DNA of 64,000 bases from Dolomedes plantarius (taxonomy: Eukaryota > Arthropoda > Arachnida > Araneae > Dolomedidae), in NCBI GenBank assembly GCA_907164885.2, contig OU015490.1, positions 205,372,481 to 205,436,480 on the forward strand. Reading direction: 5' to 3'. This document shows positions 33,880 to 44,719 of this stretch, piece by piece. The notes under the pieces are model-generated. The model was not told where the DNA came from and did no database searches. It saw only the letters and a program-made list of their open reading frames with translations. A program made the translations under genes and the position numbers. Within the stretch, counting starts at the first letter, position 1, and each line of letters begins with the position of its first letter.

Positions 33880-34255
33880 TGTGATAATAATCACAATTGG
33901 AAAAATTAACTTTAACACACGGGAATTGAGGCGAATAAACTTATTGGAGATGCAGTCGCAATGCAGTCGGACGAAGTGTTCATCCAGGAAAGCACTGATG
34001 AAATTCAGGAGAGAAACACAAACATGGAGACATTGATGAAATACACAAATTCCAAGACGTGTTTTATTTATCAGAAGGCATTAGCTGCAGTGGCCACTTT
34101 ACTTGCTCTGACGGGGCGGGGAGAGCTGATTACATTACAAAGTTAAGACAAGATCTCTCGTGGCCGACGGACTTCTGGCGTCCGTGGACAGCAGATCTGA
34201 CAGTAACGAGAGTTAGGGACGAAGAGAGAGAAGTCTTCCGTTCAGGCAAATATTA
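33880..34255 (+). repeat. LTR of gypsy-like element (copy 2, diverged)
   Basis: Starts TGTGATAATAATCACAATTG and is co-linear with 32631-32869 through TTTAACACACGGGAATTGA, GGAGATGCAGTCG and AACACAAACATGGAGA. Its 3' boundary is uncertain. Confidence 0.65.
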
Positions 34256-35017
34256 AACGGGTGTTTTGCGATATTGACGCCAGAGGGCCTAAACTACTTA
34301 ATTTTTAAATGGGTGACAGAAGGTTCGGGGAGTTCACATGTCCACTTCGGTTATCCCGGGGATTACTTTATTTCTAGATCCCGCGCTTGTTAGATCTGCG
34401 AACTATTGACCTGGGCGCTAGATAAGCGGCCATAAATTTCTTGTAAAAAGCGGTTTCGACGTTATAGAACGCATAAATCCAGAGTGATTCGAGGGCTCAA
34501 GAATTTTGACATTACACTGACGTTCGGATCTCATAAACTTCGATCACTCGGACAAGATAAATCTGGGAATGTTATTGAGTTCAGATATTTCACATGCCTG
34601 GTTAATGATCTGCAGGGCTAAAATAAATTATAAATTATTTTACTTTTAGGTTGCAATTTTGGAAAAGGGGTCGTGCTTTATTAACAAGATAATTTAGAAT
34701 ACACGGTAAATGTAAATTTAGAGAAGGACGCGATTTCTTGTTACATTTCTCCCCATCGAAATAAGAAAAGTTCTTGCTGAAAGGAATACTTTTCCGTTGA
34801 CATAAAATTTTACAAAATTTTAAGTTTACCACCTGATACAAATATACAACACTATATCATTTATGAAACATTACTTTTGTTTCTATTTATTTATTATTTT
34901 GAGAATTTTCTGGAATCAGCACTTCCTCTATATAGCAGACGGATGTTAATATTCAACCGTCGCATATTTACTTTCTTATAGAGAATTGAAAGGTAGAATT
35001 TGGTGCAGTGGTTGAAC
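34256..35017. other. Non-coding stretch
   Basis: Nothing recognised. Confidence 0.5.
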
Positions 35018-35021
35018 TTAA

Positions 35022-35713
35022 GGGAGTCCGGGACACAAAATTCTTTAAATTTCGAAAATAAATTATTGCATTAAATTATTCTCTGTTCTTTTACGCTTAA
35101 AATGACATTTAAATCATGTTTCTGTCTTAGTTAGAACAGGAGGTATTAATTTTGTTTATTTTGCAACATTCTAATAGCAGCCAATCTTTGTTTAAACCTT
35201 TAAATACGTTATTCTGCATGATGTGTTTCTTCACGATTTCTTGTCTTTAAATTGTTATAAGTCAAGAACCGTTAAAGATAAATGGTTCAAACTTGGAACA
35301 TGTCTTTTTTAATTATTTTACTTTAATTTGGATTCAGCAAATTTTAAAAAAATTACATTTGAAAATATGATTTTTAAAAATAAATTAAACAATTTTTTCA
35401 ACATTTTTACTCGAAATATTTTTAAAATATTTTAAACAATTAATAATTAAAAAATGCTGAATGAAAATTTAATCTTATATATTTTTGTTTAATTAAATGA
35501 AAAAAAAATTGAAAGTCGACAAATAATAATTCGAGTTAAAACGATTTAAAATTACTGCACTTTTTTTTAAAATTTAAAATTTTTTGAGTTTAAAAACTTT
35601 ATAAAAAGTTTTATTATGTGATTTTTTTTACAAATTATTTGGTTAAGCATCAGAAAAAAAACTCAAAATTTACTCAATAAACAAAATTTTTTTTAAATGT
35701 GTCCCGGACCACC
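35022..35713. mobile_element. TTAA-flanked non-autonomous element 1 (692 bp)
   Basis: Left end GGGAGTCCGGGACACA and right end (minus strand) GGTGGTCCGGGACACA form inverted termini immediately inside TTAA at 35018-35021 and 35714-35717. TTAA is the piggyBac-type target duplication. The interior is AT-rich with no coding capacity. Confidence 0.75.
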
Positions 35714-35717
35714 TTAA

Positions 35718-36438
35718 GGGGATAGTGGACTTTCAAAACTGTGAAATTTGTCCAAAAATTTGATTTTTTTATTTTATTGAATTGTGAAACTACGGACGAG
35801 TAGGAATGTGTTGCAAAAAACATTTTAATTTCTGTGATTACTTTCCTAGTTATAGGCATTTATATTTAATTTAGATATTATGTGGTTACTAAAAGCCATA
35901 ACTTTAAATGTGTTTTTATCAAAATAAAAATTTTCATGTCATACGAATATTCAAACTGCTCCAGGCGCATTTCTAATTATCGTATTGCTTGGAAATTTAA
36001 GTTTTATATACTTAACTGTATATCAAATAAATCTTATTGAAAAAAATTATGCTTCGTAGCTCAAAATTTCTAAATTTTGTACTTGAAAAGATGATTTATA
36101 GGTATTTTGCGTAATAAAATGGGTGTTTTCACTATTCTTATTATTTTCTCTTTATATATTTTATAGAATGCTTAAAATAAGCAATAAGTTTCATTGTTAG
36201 TTCTATAAGGTATCCTGTAAATAAAAATTACCATATTATATGCAAAAGAAATGCGCATGGAACATTTTTAATTAGGCCAATTTTTGATATATTTAAGAAT
36301 TCATAATTCATAAATTATTAATATTTCATCATTGAATTTTAACCGCTTTTACATATCTATGGTACTAATCACATATTCAAATTTCAAGCAAATCCATTCA
36401 AAACAAAAAAAGTTAGGTTTGAAGATTCCACTGTCCCC
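35718..36438. mobile_element. TTAA-flanked non-autonomous element 2 (721 bp)
   Basis: Left end GGGGATAGTGGACTTTCAAA and right end (minus strand) GGGGACAGTGGAATCTTCAA are inverted termini inside TTAA at 35714-35717 and 36439-36442. The left TTAA is the right TTAA of element 1. The interior is AT-rich and non-coding. It shares no obvious interior sequence with element 1. Confidence 0.78.
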
Positions 36439-36530
36439 TTAAGTTGGAATATGTTTTGTAAGTCTAATGCTCAGCATTAATGTGTTTTCCACGCAAGTAC
36501 TGGACTCCAAGTGAGAGACAGAAAACATTT

Positions 36531-36752
36531 CAGATAGTCTCTTCTAACGAAACTACTGTGGGTTATTAAAGTAGGATTACTTATTGTTTGCTTACCTATT
36601 TTTTTAGCAATGTGGTACCTTTCTGTTTAACTGTTTACTGCTACTGGGTTTGGTACGTTGCCAAAATTAAAACTCGTGACGCAGAACAATTTTTTTCTGT
36701 CCGAAGGACCATTATTGAGGAACGCAATCCTACGTTAAAAATTTGAATTTGC
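36531..36752 (+). repeat. Dispersed repeat C, copy 2 (compact, no microsatellite)
   Basis: AGATAGTCTCTTCTAACGAA, TTAAAGTAGGATTACTTATT, GTACCTTTCTGTTTAACTG, GCCAAAATTAAAACTCGTGA and the end GCAATCCTACGTTAAAA. The last motif is the inverse of the left TTAACGTAGGATTAC, so the element has inverted sub-terminal repeats of about 15 bp. The central CA/TA array of the other copies is absent. Confidence 0.85.
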
Positions 36753-36959
36753 GACTTAAATGTCTTCTTACCTAAATTACTTGTAAGTCCTTATTTTGGG
36801 CACTTACAAGTAATTTAGGTTAAGGAGGAGAAACTGTTTACCGTAGTTGTTTTTTCATGCACAGTAAACCAGTTTGAATAACAGCTAATACTACTCGAAA
36901 TGCACTCCCTACATTTGGATACACCATTGGGAGCTTTCTATACATATCTTAAACATATG

Positions 36960-37345
36960 TTTGAAATCTTGATTTAATAGCCTTCTCAAAAAACCTATCA
37001 GAACATTACAAGCCTGTCGCCGCCAACTGAACTGACAGAAGTGGAGCACCTTTTGAGACTAGCATCCGAAACGAGCATTCGCGAAAACATTACAACGTTA
37101 CATTATAAGTCAGTCGCCGCCCATAAGCTGTCGGATTTTTCACGAATCCCTTTGTTTGTTACACAACCAGTGAATGCAGATTACACTGAACTGGCTAAAG
37201 TGAGCAGATTTCGGGCAGAGCATTCAAAATGAGCATCCACGAATAAACATGGGTACGCTCTTAATGTAATGTTCACTACGAGCATTACATTAAAACGTTA
37301 AGGCGGTGACTGATTTGTAACAAAAATTTGTCATGTAATGTCATG
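36960..37345. repeat. Diverged repeat K, copy 1
   Basis: Contains AGTCAGTCGCCGCCC, TACACTGAACTGGCTAAAGT, GAGCATCCACGAATAAACAT and CACTACGAGCATTACATTA, which recur in similar order at 37745-38005. No coding evidence; the 63-aa frame at 37041 is probably spurious. Confidence 0.55.
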
Positions 37346-37351
37346 TTGTTG

Positions 37352-37730
37352 TTTTTAATGTCCCTAGCCGGGGTCTATTCCAGACCACGTCCATATAGTC
37401 ACAGGGATGTGGCTCCGGATTTATAATGGCACCACAAGGGTCGGAGTCCGATTTAGCCAAGTGTCACCTCAATTTTGACCGAGCAGCCCCAGGGGTAACA
37501 TCTGGGGTATCGTTATCTCTCCGACCCTCTTTGACCTCATAGAGGGACTTTTCGGTCTACGGATTTAACGTGCCCATATCCGGCCTAAACACGGAGGTAT
37601 TTAATGGAAGTATGGAAATTCGATCCGAGTACCCTCAGCACCGAATGCTCAGCACCCTCAGCACCGAACCCTCAGCACCCTCAGCACCGAATGCGCTACA
37701 GCCACAAGGCTACCTCGTGACCCGTAATGT
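37352..37730 (-). repeat. SINE B, near full-length
   Basis: On the minus strand the tRNA-derived head (GGTAGCCTTGTGGCTGTAGC A-box region and a GGATCGAATTTCC B-box region, with the 'CGGTGCTGAGGGTGCT' arm duplicated about three times at 37625-37690) leads into GCCGGATATGGGCACG, GACCTCATAGAGGG-type and CGGTCAAAATTGAGG blocks and ends in ACAACAACA. It lies between copies 1 and 2 of repeat K. Confidence 0.88.
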
Positions 37731-37744
37731 AATGTAACACCAGC

Positions 37745-38005
37745 ATTCGGTAGTCAGGGTATAGCAGCGGAAGGCGAGCCGAGACGCTAAAGTAGATAAA
37801 TCGTGTCCCACTAGACTATCAGTTTTTATTTCACTTATTCCTTTGATTCTGTGTAGGTGGTTACACTGAGCTGACTGAAGTGGGGCACTGTTTGAGCCGA
37901 ACCTTCACAATGAGCATTCACGAAGAAACATGGGCACATTTGAAATGACATGCTCGCCACGAGTATTACATTACGCCGTTACATTGCTAGTCAGTCGCCC
38001 GTCTT
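37745..38005. repeat. Diverged repeat K, copy 2
   Basis: Parallels 36960-37345: TACACTGAGCTGACTGAAGT, GAGCATTCACGAAGAAACAT, CACGAGTATTACATTA and AGTCAGTCGCCCG. Confidence 0.55.
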
Positions 38006-38335
38006 TAAAAATGGCAAATCAAGAAAATTTTCATTCCGAGGTTAAAATACAGATGTACTACAGACTAAGCGTAGACACTACAGTATAAAAATTCAATGAA
38101 ATTTGGATTTATCCTTTTAACGATAGTAAATCGAGAAAAATTGCATTCTCAGTTAAAAATTACGAATGTACAGCAGACTACGTGTAGACACTACAGCATA
38201 ATATTGCAAGGAAATTTAGATACATCCTTTTAAAAGATAGCAAATCGTGGAAAATTCCATTCCGATATAAAAGTACAGTTGTATATTCGGGCACGCATAG
38301 ACAAGTACATCAAAAAAATGTTATAACAGGCAACG
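38006..38335. repeat. Tandem repeat, about 113 bp x 3
   Basis: Units are registered on the AAATC(A/G) word at 38016, 38128 and 38242. Each contains GTAGACACTACAG-type and GGAAATTTAGAT-type words. The third unit is partial. Confidence 0.85.
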
Positions 38336-39201
38336 TACTCAGCCTCATTCTGTTTGTGCTATTTGATTCTAAAAGCCTGCAATATGTTTCCATCAAAAAA
38401 GCGGCTTTTTCAAAGAATTTTATGCCTCGGTTTCCCAAAAAAAACTGAAATAATCCAAAGGATATATATATAGTTTTATAAATAATCCACCAAATACTGA
38501 ATACATGTAAATACGATATATCATTTCGTAAATATTGAATACCTTATGAGGCTGAGGAAAAAATTTTTAAAATCAATCGCTTTATTCGTTGCGAATTTAG
38601 AAGGTATTTCGAAAAGTATCCGTCCATTTATCGAGAATTTTTTTTCAAGTCTTTCTTTATCTTTAAAGTCCAAATAAGTGTTTGTTTTGACATCTCTTAG
38701 GATCTTGTTTCAAAAACAGAAACAAGTGATGAATGGACTGGAAAGCATTTGCATTTGCACAGCTATCTTCAGAGGAGCTTCTATGACACGAATCTTAAAA
38801 AAAAGGACTTTCGGCAATCGGGCGGAAGGGGGGGGGGAAATGTAGAATCGCTTGTGTATTTTTGAATAAATGCAATAGATACAAAAATTTCGACTGCATG
38901 GTTTTTATCGCATAGACAAGGAAAGAAGTCAGTTTTAGATGCCTTTATTTCTTATTTCCAAATAGATATAGATAAAAAAGCGAGGAATAAAAGATCTTCA
39001 AAGATATATCAAAGAATAGAAATAAGCTCATATAAACCAGATAAAGAGATGTTTTTTGGGGACGAATTGGCCTTTACGACAAAGATTACTGAAAATTAAT
39101 CGTAAAAAGAGCGGATATTTCTATGAATGCGGTTCGGAATTTTATTCGTAGTTAATGACTAAATAGAGTTTTCTTCTACTTCACACACACACCCACACAC
39201 C

Positions 39202-39203
<2 letters not shown>
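38336..39203. other. Non-coding stretch
   Basis: No gene was recognised. A G-run lies at 38829. Confidence 0.5.

Positions 39204-39269
<66 letters not shown>
39204..39269. repeat. (TA)n microsatellite
   Basis: About 66 bp of TA, into which the next element inserted at TA. Confidence 0.95.
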
Positions 39270-39271
<2 letters not shown>

Positions 39272-40823
39272 GGGTGATTATAATTAAAGTTTAATAAGTT
39301 TCAAAACGCTATAAAAAAAGAACCACTGATGAGAATGACGTCAAATTTGAACGGCATGTTATTGAAGAAGGCGGAAAGCGTATGGCAGAAGAAAAAATGT
39401 AGTTTCAAATTTTAGCAACAGATGGCGCTGTAAGCGGCAGAATCACGACGAGAAATGAGAAATGATTCGTAAAACAACGGCTAAGGTGTAAGTTACACAT
39501 TAAAACGCATTGACAAATTAGAATTGTTGAGAAATTTTATTTGCATGACTGTACATATCACATCGAAAGGGACAAATCGGTTTCAAAAGTTTTGCGGCAG
39601 CATACCGCATAAGAACCATTCATCAAAGAAGTTCGGAAATAGCCAGACTATAGAGAAATGACGGCTGATAATTCGAGCATTTTCGAAATGGGGCCTCAGC
39701 AGCTGCTTCACGGGATGTGCAATGTGCGGAGGAGCACCATCTTGCATAAAAATAATTTCATCCACACATCCACGTTGTTGCAGAGCTGGAATGACGTGGT
39801 TGCGCAAAAGAGACGCATAGCGCTGACCAGTGACGGTAGCGGTAACAGGACCGGAAGCACCCGTCTGCTCGAAAAAATATGGCTGTAGGATGAATGATGC
39901 CGTAACAATGAATGATGCCGTAGGATGAATGATGCCGTATGGTCACCACACCGTGACCTTTTCAGGATGAAGTGGTACGGGGTGCGTTGCCAGTGGATTT
40001 TCTGTTGCCCATATTCGACAATTCTGGGTATTGACGTACCCTGTCAGATGGAAATGGGCTTCATCTGTCCACAAAATTTTCCACGGCCATTCATTATCCA
40101 CTTCCAGGCCACCAAGAAATTCTAACGCAAACGTCTCCCTTGCTGGCAGGACAGACGGAAGCATCTCCTTCACATGGCCAATTTTGTACGGATAACATTG
40201 CAGGATGTTTCGTACAATTTTCAGCACCGTGCTCGTAGGCCTGTCCAATGTTCGGGCAATTCCTCGTGCACTGCACGGTTGCACACCACCGGCCGACCCC
40301 TCCTGTAATGCTGTAGCCACTTCTTCAACTACCGTCGAATGTACTCGTTTTCTTCCTCTACCAGACTGTACATTAATCGAACGTGTCGTTTCGAATTTTT
40401 GCGTCATTTTCTTCAGACCCACGACACTCAATGGACCGACACCTTCTTTTATACTCTTCAGTGTCCTGAACTTTTGCAGAGCTACTTTTGCACAATCATC
40501 GTTCTTGTAATACAGCTTTACTAGCAGAGCGAGGTCCTGCAGTGAGACACCCAAGGCGAATGTCTGATACGCGAAATGAGGAACAGCCGTGTACCTGGCG
40601 GTTTTATAACACTGAAATGTGTCGTGCGCATGACAGGTATTTTAATTTACATTTTCTGCCGCTTACAGCGCCATCTGTTGCTAACTTTTGAAACTAATTT
40701 TTTTCTTCTGCCATACGCTTTCCGCCTTCTTCAATAACATGCCGTTCAAATTTGACGTCATTGTCATCAGTGGTTCTTATTTTATAGCGTTTTGAAACTT
40801 AAACTTTAATTATAATCATCCTG
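39270..40823 (-). mobile_element. Mariner-like element with 170-bp terminal inverted repeats
   Basis: The left terminal repeat 39270-39442 and right 40654-40823 are reverse complements with few mismatches (outer CC(G/T)GGTGATTATAATTAAAG-type end, inner CAGATGGCGCTGTAAGCGGC). TA flanks are at 39268-39269 and 40824-40825. Length is 1554 bp. Such long terminal repeats are unusual for mariner but fit this spider-abundant group. Confidence 0.92.
39583..40554 (-). pseudogene. IS630/mariner-type transposase with DUF4817-like N-terminus, truncated
   Basis: The start ATG at 40554 (MGVSLQDLALLVKLYYKN) opens the HTH region in which a DUF4817-like domain is usual, followed by a basic SGRGRKR linker and a second HTH (SARGIARTLDRPTSTVLKI). 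The catalytic domain begins with ILWTDEAHFHLTG (first Asp). The frame is broken at about 39890-39945 by a threefold repeat of AATGATGCCGTA, then resumes to LLRNHVIPALQQRGC and MQDGAPPHIAHPVKQLL (second Asp). After IISRHF the sequence diverges (stop at 39583), so the third Asp (SPDLNPCDFWLW-type motif, preserved in the neighbour at 41081-41395) and about 100 C-terminal residues are missing. It is inactive. Confidence 0.9.
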
Positions 40824-41080
40824 TATATATATACAGGGTGGTTATAATTAAAGTTCCACTTTGAAATGGTCATAAAAGGAAAACTACTGGTCCAAATGTT
40901 ATTATATTTGGTAATAAATTAAAGAAGGTCATGGGAATTTCTTTTCCGCCAAAAAAAAATTCAAAAACAAGCCACCAGAGGGGAAATAGCGCTGTATGCA
41001 ATATTGTTAAAGGAAATAAGACATGGACACATCGGTTTAAAATGTGTTTAATTGTTTCTGAAACGTGTTACAAAGAATGT

Positions 41081-41990
41081 TCAATGTGGCGTCCACCATT
41101 TTCCGAAACCAAATCGCATTACTGCATTCTCAACAGTAGCTCTTAGCATATCAGGAGGAATGTTACGGACATGTCGGAGTATTGCATCTTTCCATTCCGC
41201 CAAATTCTTTAGATTATCACCATAAACAGTTCTTTTGAGATAACTCCATAGCCAGAAGTCACAGGGGTTGAGATCTGATGACCGGGGTGGCCATTTTGTA
41301 GGGAAGTTTCGGCCTATAATCCGTTCTTTCGGGAAATGTTGCTTAAGTAACAGTGTGGCACATGTACCAATGTGCGGTTGGGCCCCAACCTGCAAAAAAA
41401 TCGTGGTGTTTAAAATACCAGGAGTTCAGGTATTACGAAACATCTTAACATTGACTCTAAGCGAGCTGCAGTCACAGTGAATGTAACAGGTCCAGCTGTC
41501 GACTGCTCTTCAAAGAAAAATGGTTCAATTATGAAACTAGCTTTCATAACACCAAATGTTGACTTTAGGATAATGCAATGGACCTGGGTAGATAACATGA
41601 TGGGTTTGTTTGGCCCAAATCCTGCGGTTATAGGTGTTGACATCGCCATTTAGGTAAATATAGGCCTCATCTGTCCACAAAATGTTCCATAGCCAATGTT
41701 CGCCCATTTCCATCCGTGCAAGGAATTCCAAAGCTAAATATTCTCTTGCAGCAGGATCGTTGCGTTTAAGTTCTTGAACATGTTTGATTTTGTATGGGTA
41801 TAACTGCAGCACTTTACGGACAATTTTGTACATCGTACTCCATGGGACGTCCATTCGATGTGCGGCAGCACGTACGCTGCACGTAGCGTGTGTGCATTCC
41901 ATTGTTGCTTCCTCCACTGCTATTGAAACAGCCTCCTCGGTTTCCACAGAAGCAGGTTTCCTTCCCCTCCCAGGTTTTTGGTCAAAATTG
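41081..41990 (-). pseudogene. IS630/mariner-type transposase, multiply broken
   Basis: On the minus strand: GRGRKPASVETEEAVSIA (linker), CSVRAAAHRMDVPWSTMYKI (HTH), ILWTDEAYIYLNGDVNTYNRR (first Asp). Then come frameshifts near 41640 and 41400, separating IIEPFFFEEQSTAGPVTFTV and the C-terminal piece MQVGAQPHIGTCATLLLKQH to SSDLNPCDFWLWSYLK and the stop at 41081. The second catalytic Asp is replaced by Val (MQVGAQPH); the third is present. The N-terminal DUF4817-like segment is missing, replaced by unrelated SINE-like DNA. Identity to the 39583-40554 protein is only moderate, so the two are different subfamilies rather than a recent duplication. Confidence 0.88.
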
Positions 41991-42060
41991 GGGTGGCACC
42001 AAGGGGTTGTTGGATCCCCTATACGGTGTCTCCCATCGAAAAGAACTAACGAGTCTCGTA
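41970..42060 (+). repeat. SINE B-like fragment
   Basis: TTGGTCAAAATTGGGGTGGC, CACCAAGGGGTTGTTGG and TATACGGTG(T)C align with 43205-43275 and with the TCGGTCAAAATTGAGGTG block of SINE B. It marks the truncation point of the transposon on its left. Confidence 0.5.
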
Positions 42061-42118
42061 GTTTAAGTACGGATGTCTCAATGAACGACTGCACTCCGTT
42101 GGCAAACGACAACAACAT

Positions 42119-42726
42119 ATCAAGTAATGTATTACGGGATTGTCATGTGTGGAATTTTTTAAATATTAAAGAAGTATTTATTACTAAATTGCGACAATTT
42201 TACAGAAATTAAAACACGATGTTAAACACAGTTAAAATATATTTTTCTCACACCTAACGGGTAAACAGTTTGGCACATTGTCATGATCAACTTTATCCAC
42301 ACTTGGCAAAAGTTTTCAATTAGTCAGCCGCCGATAAATTTTATTGGGTTTATGGGAAAAGTTCAAACATTTGTGATAGAATCCAACAGGGAAATAGCAT
42401 TCAGGAACAGAAATAAATTTTGGTGATGGCTTTTTCATCTGATTTCTATGAAAATAATTTGTACCACCTTCAAAACGAAAAAAATAACATAGGAGCATTT
42501 CCCAAACTTTAGAAAGGACAAAAAGTACCTGTAGTGATATAAAACCGGTTGTTGGTTTAATAATGTTGATACTACATAGAGAAAAATGTCACAATGACGG
42601 GCTTATTGGTCAATGGATCCTTTGCTTACGTCAATATCTATAAGAAAATGCCAGAATAAGTTACGAGAAAATCCTCACATTTTAAAAATTTTAAGAGCAA
42701 TTGTTACAACTAGGTACTGGGTCCAA
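42119..42726. other. AT-rich non-coding stretch
   Basis: Nothing recognised. Confidence 0.5.
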
Positions 42727-42840
42727 TGTAACCTAGTGGTAGCGCATTGGGCTTCTAACTGAGGGTGCTTAGTTCAAATTACGACGGCGACATTAAATAC
42801 ATTCCTATTTGGGCCGGATTCGGGCTCGTTAACCCCGTAA
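42727..42840 (+). repeat. SINE B, head
   Basis: TAACCTAGTGGTAGCGCATT (A box), CTGAGGGTGCTTAGTTCAAA (degenerate B box) and GGGCCGGATTCGGGCTCGTT. The body stops at GTTAACCCCGTA and apparently resumes at 43129 (GTTAAATCCGTAGAC). Confidence 0.75.
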
Positions 42841-43128
42841 CGATCACATAATCTTCAAGAAAATTAAAGTGCATATTTTTCCGGAGGATCCCATTCATTT
42901 CTTGATCTGACACATCTCGTTTCAAAAAACCATCCCCATTTATATTATAAATATTCTGGTACTGCCATCTGGTATGTAAAATAAGAAATAAATTTTTTTC
43001 AGGGCAAATGAATGTTTTAAATCTTTTTGTGCGTTACTTTTAAACACTCCAGCCCAGAAATATCACGGGCACGAGAAATAGAAGACGATACCTCACCTCG
43101 TGATTTTGACGGGAGCGAGAAGGAAGGG
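42841..43128. other. 288-bp segment interrupting SINE B
   Basis: No homology seen within the window. It lies exactly between the SINE B head (ends GTTAACCCCGTA) and body (starts GTTAAATCCGTA), so it is either an insertion with a roughly 12-bp duplication or a junction of two partial SINEs. Confidence 0.4.
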
Positions 43129-43290
43129 GTTAAATCCGTAGACAGGAATGTTCTTCTATGGGGTCAGTGAAGGTGGAAGATGGTAAGATACCCCCGAATG
43201 TTGCCCCTCGGGTTGAGATGGCACCAGGGGGTGGTGTTGGTTATCTTATACGGTGACCCCATTGAAAGCAACCAACGATTTTCGTGTATT
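43129..43290 (+). repeat. SINE B, body
   Basis: GTTAAATCCGTAGACAGG, CTATGGGGTCAGTGAAGG, GATACCCCCGAATGTTGCCC and GAGATGGCACCAGGGGG follow the order of the complement of 37352-37600. Confidence 0.7.
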
Positions 43291-43315
43291 AAGGTATGTG
43301 CCTACCCTCAAATTG

Positions 43316-43716
43316 CTGTTTTTGCGAAACATTTCGAATTATTTTTATTATTTATATTTTTTATTATTATATTATTATTTTATTGCGAATGTCCAACTTT
43401 TTTTTTAACCAATGCGAAGGCACTTGTCGTCAGACATTCGCCGATACTACGCCGCAATTTTACTGCCCTTTTTATTGTGGGAGCACCATATAGGCGGACA
43501 GTATTACCCCCTATGAATGGACGAAGCAAACGGAGGCATTTTTCGTGGCGCGAAGCCAGGATTTGATCCGAGCACCCTCAGCACCGAAAACCAGCGCGCT
43601 GTACCACTGGCCCGCCACAAGCCCATGTCCAAATGTACAAATGCGAAATACACAAAATTTCAAAATGTACAAAATATACAATGTACAAATTTGCGAAAAA
43701 TTTCGAATTATTTTTA

Positions 43717-43768
<52 letters not shown>

Positions 43769-43860
43769 TATTATTTTATTATTTTATTGCGAATCTCCCA
43801 ATGTAGAAATGCCCAGCAGCATCTACGTATTTGAACTAAACCTCTCTAAGTTCAAACTCT
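43316..43860 (-). repeat. SINE copy (minus) flanked by a duplicated ATT-rich segment
   Basis: GATTTGATCCGAGCACCCTC and GCTGTACCACTGGCCCG (43560-43610) are a minus-strand tRNA-derived head of SINE B type. A segment (TTGCGAAA.ATTTCGAATTAT, then an ATT array and TTATTGCGAAT) occurs on both sides, at 43320-43390 and 43690-43795. The right copy carries a pure (ATT)n run of about 55 bp. Confidence 0.6.
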
Positions 43861-43869
43861 TTTAATTAT

Positions 43870-44719
43870 TAAAATTTCAGTGATAAATGGGGATACTTGT
43901 TAGTTTCTACTATAGTGACTGGTAAAAAACGTCCTGTAATACTGTAACCACACCGTGTGACTATCAATGAAAGGTGTATGTTATTATTAAGATATGTTTT
44001 GTAATATTTTTTGATGAAGTCATTCTACATTTACGTTTAAAAACCCCTAGATATACGTTGTTCGTAGTGAATTAAATAATAGATAGGGTGCAATGCCAAT
44101 TTTTCAACGATATCTGAATGAAAGTTGAATTTGAACAGAAAAAGGACAAGCTAAGATATATATTTTTTGTTTTCAATAGCTGTAACTTTGACCTATTGCG
44201 CCCACTTTGCAGAGTAAGCACATAACGTTATTAATAACGCAATATATTTGTAGATGCAGAAGCAGTTAATTTGTGAGATTGCGAAGGGTTCGGAATCCAA
44301 TTTACGCATGTATGCTCGGAGATGCGTAAGTAATCAGTGTATTTATGCTGCTCGAACTGAATTATGACGCTGTAATCAGCGTTTAGACGTTTCATGCGGG
44401 AAACATTTAGGCAACTGAGAATTGATTATAGATGAATACTAGTGCAAAAGTTATTATATAACGTCTTACTGTGCATTAAGTTATTCGGATAGCTATCGAA
44501 ATAGGAGTTTGGCACGAATATATAGGGCATCACGTGTCTTAAGATGAATGAGAATTTTCAATTTCCGAAAATTTGATTTAAACTTCAGATTTACTCTTAA
44601 GTTGCATTGCACGCGTATTTCGCAAAAAGGGTGTTAATAAATTGAGTAAAGTGGATTGCATTAATACCCAAATAAGATTTCTACGAAAAAATATATTAAG
44701 GTATCCGTACATCTTTAAA
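43870..44719. other. Mostly AT-rich non-coding stretch
   Basis: Apart from the weak exon candidate at 44260-44325, nothing was recognised. Confidence 0.5.
44260..44325 (+). CDS. Weak candidate 66-nt exon
   Basis: An acceptor-like TTTGTAGATGCAG and the consensus donor GTAAGTAATC bound exactly 22 codons, open only in frame 1 (KQLICEIAKGSESNLRMYARRC). The polypyrimidine tract is poor and the product is unknown. The phase is 0-0, which does not directly continue the exon candidate at 13280-13365. Confidence 0.2.

Larger units (their letters stand above)
40834..42110 (-). mobile_element. Second mariner-like element of the same group, 5'-truncated
   Basis: Its 3' end CAGGGTGGTTATAATTAAAG at 40834 (TA at 40832-40833) is nearly identical to the end of the preceding element, and only 10 bp separate the two. 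No matching end was found to the right; homology to the transposase stops near 41990, where SINE B-like sequence begins. Confidence 0.75.

Noticed and set aside
41784..42212. 142-aa + strand frame
   Set aside because: Antisense shadow of the mariner-like transposase running into SINE-like DNA.
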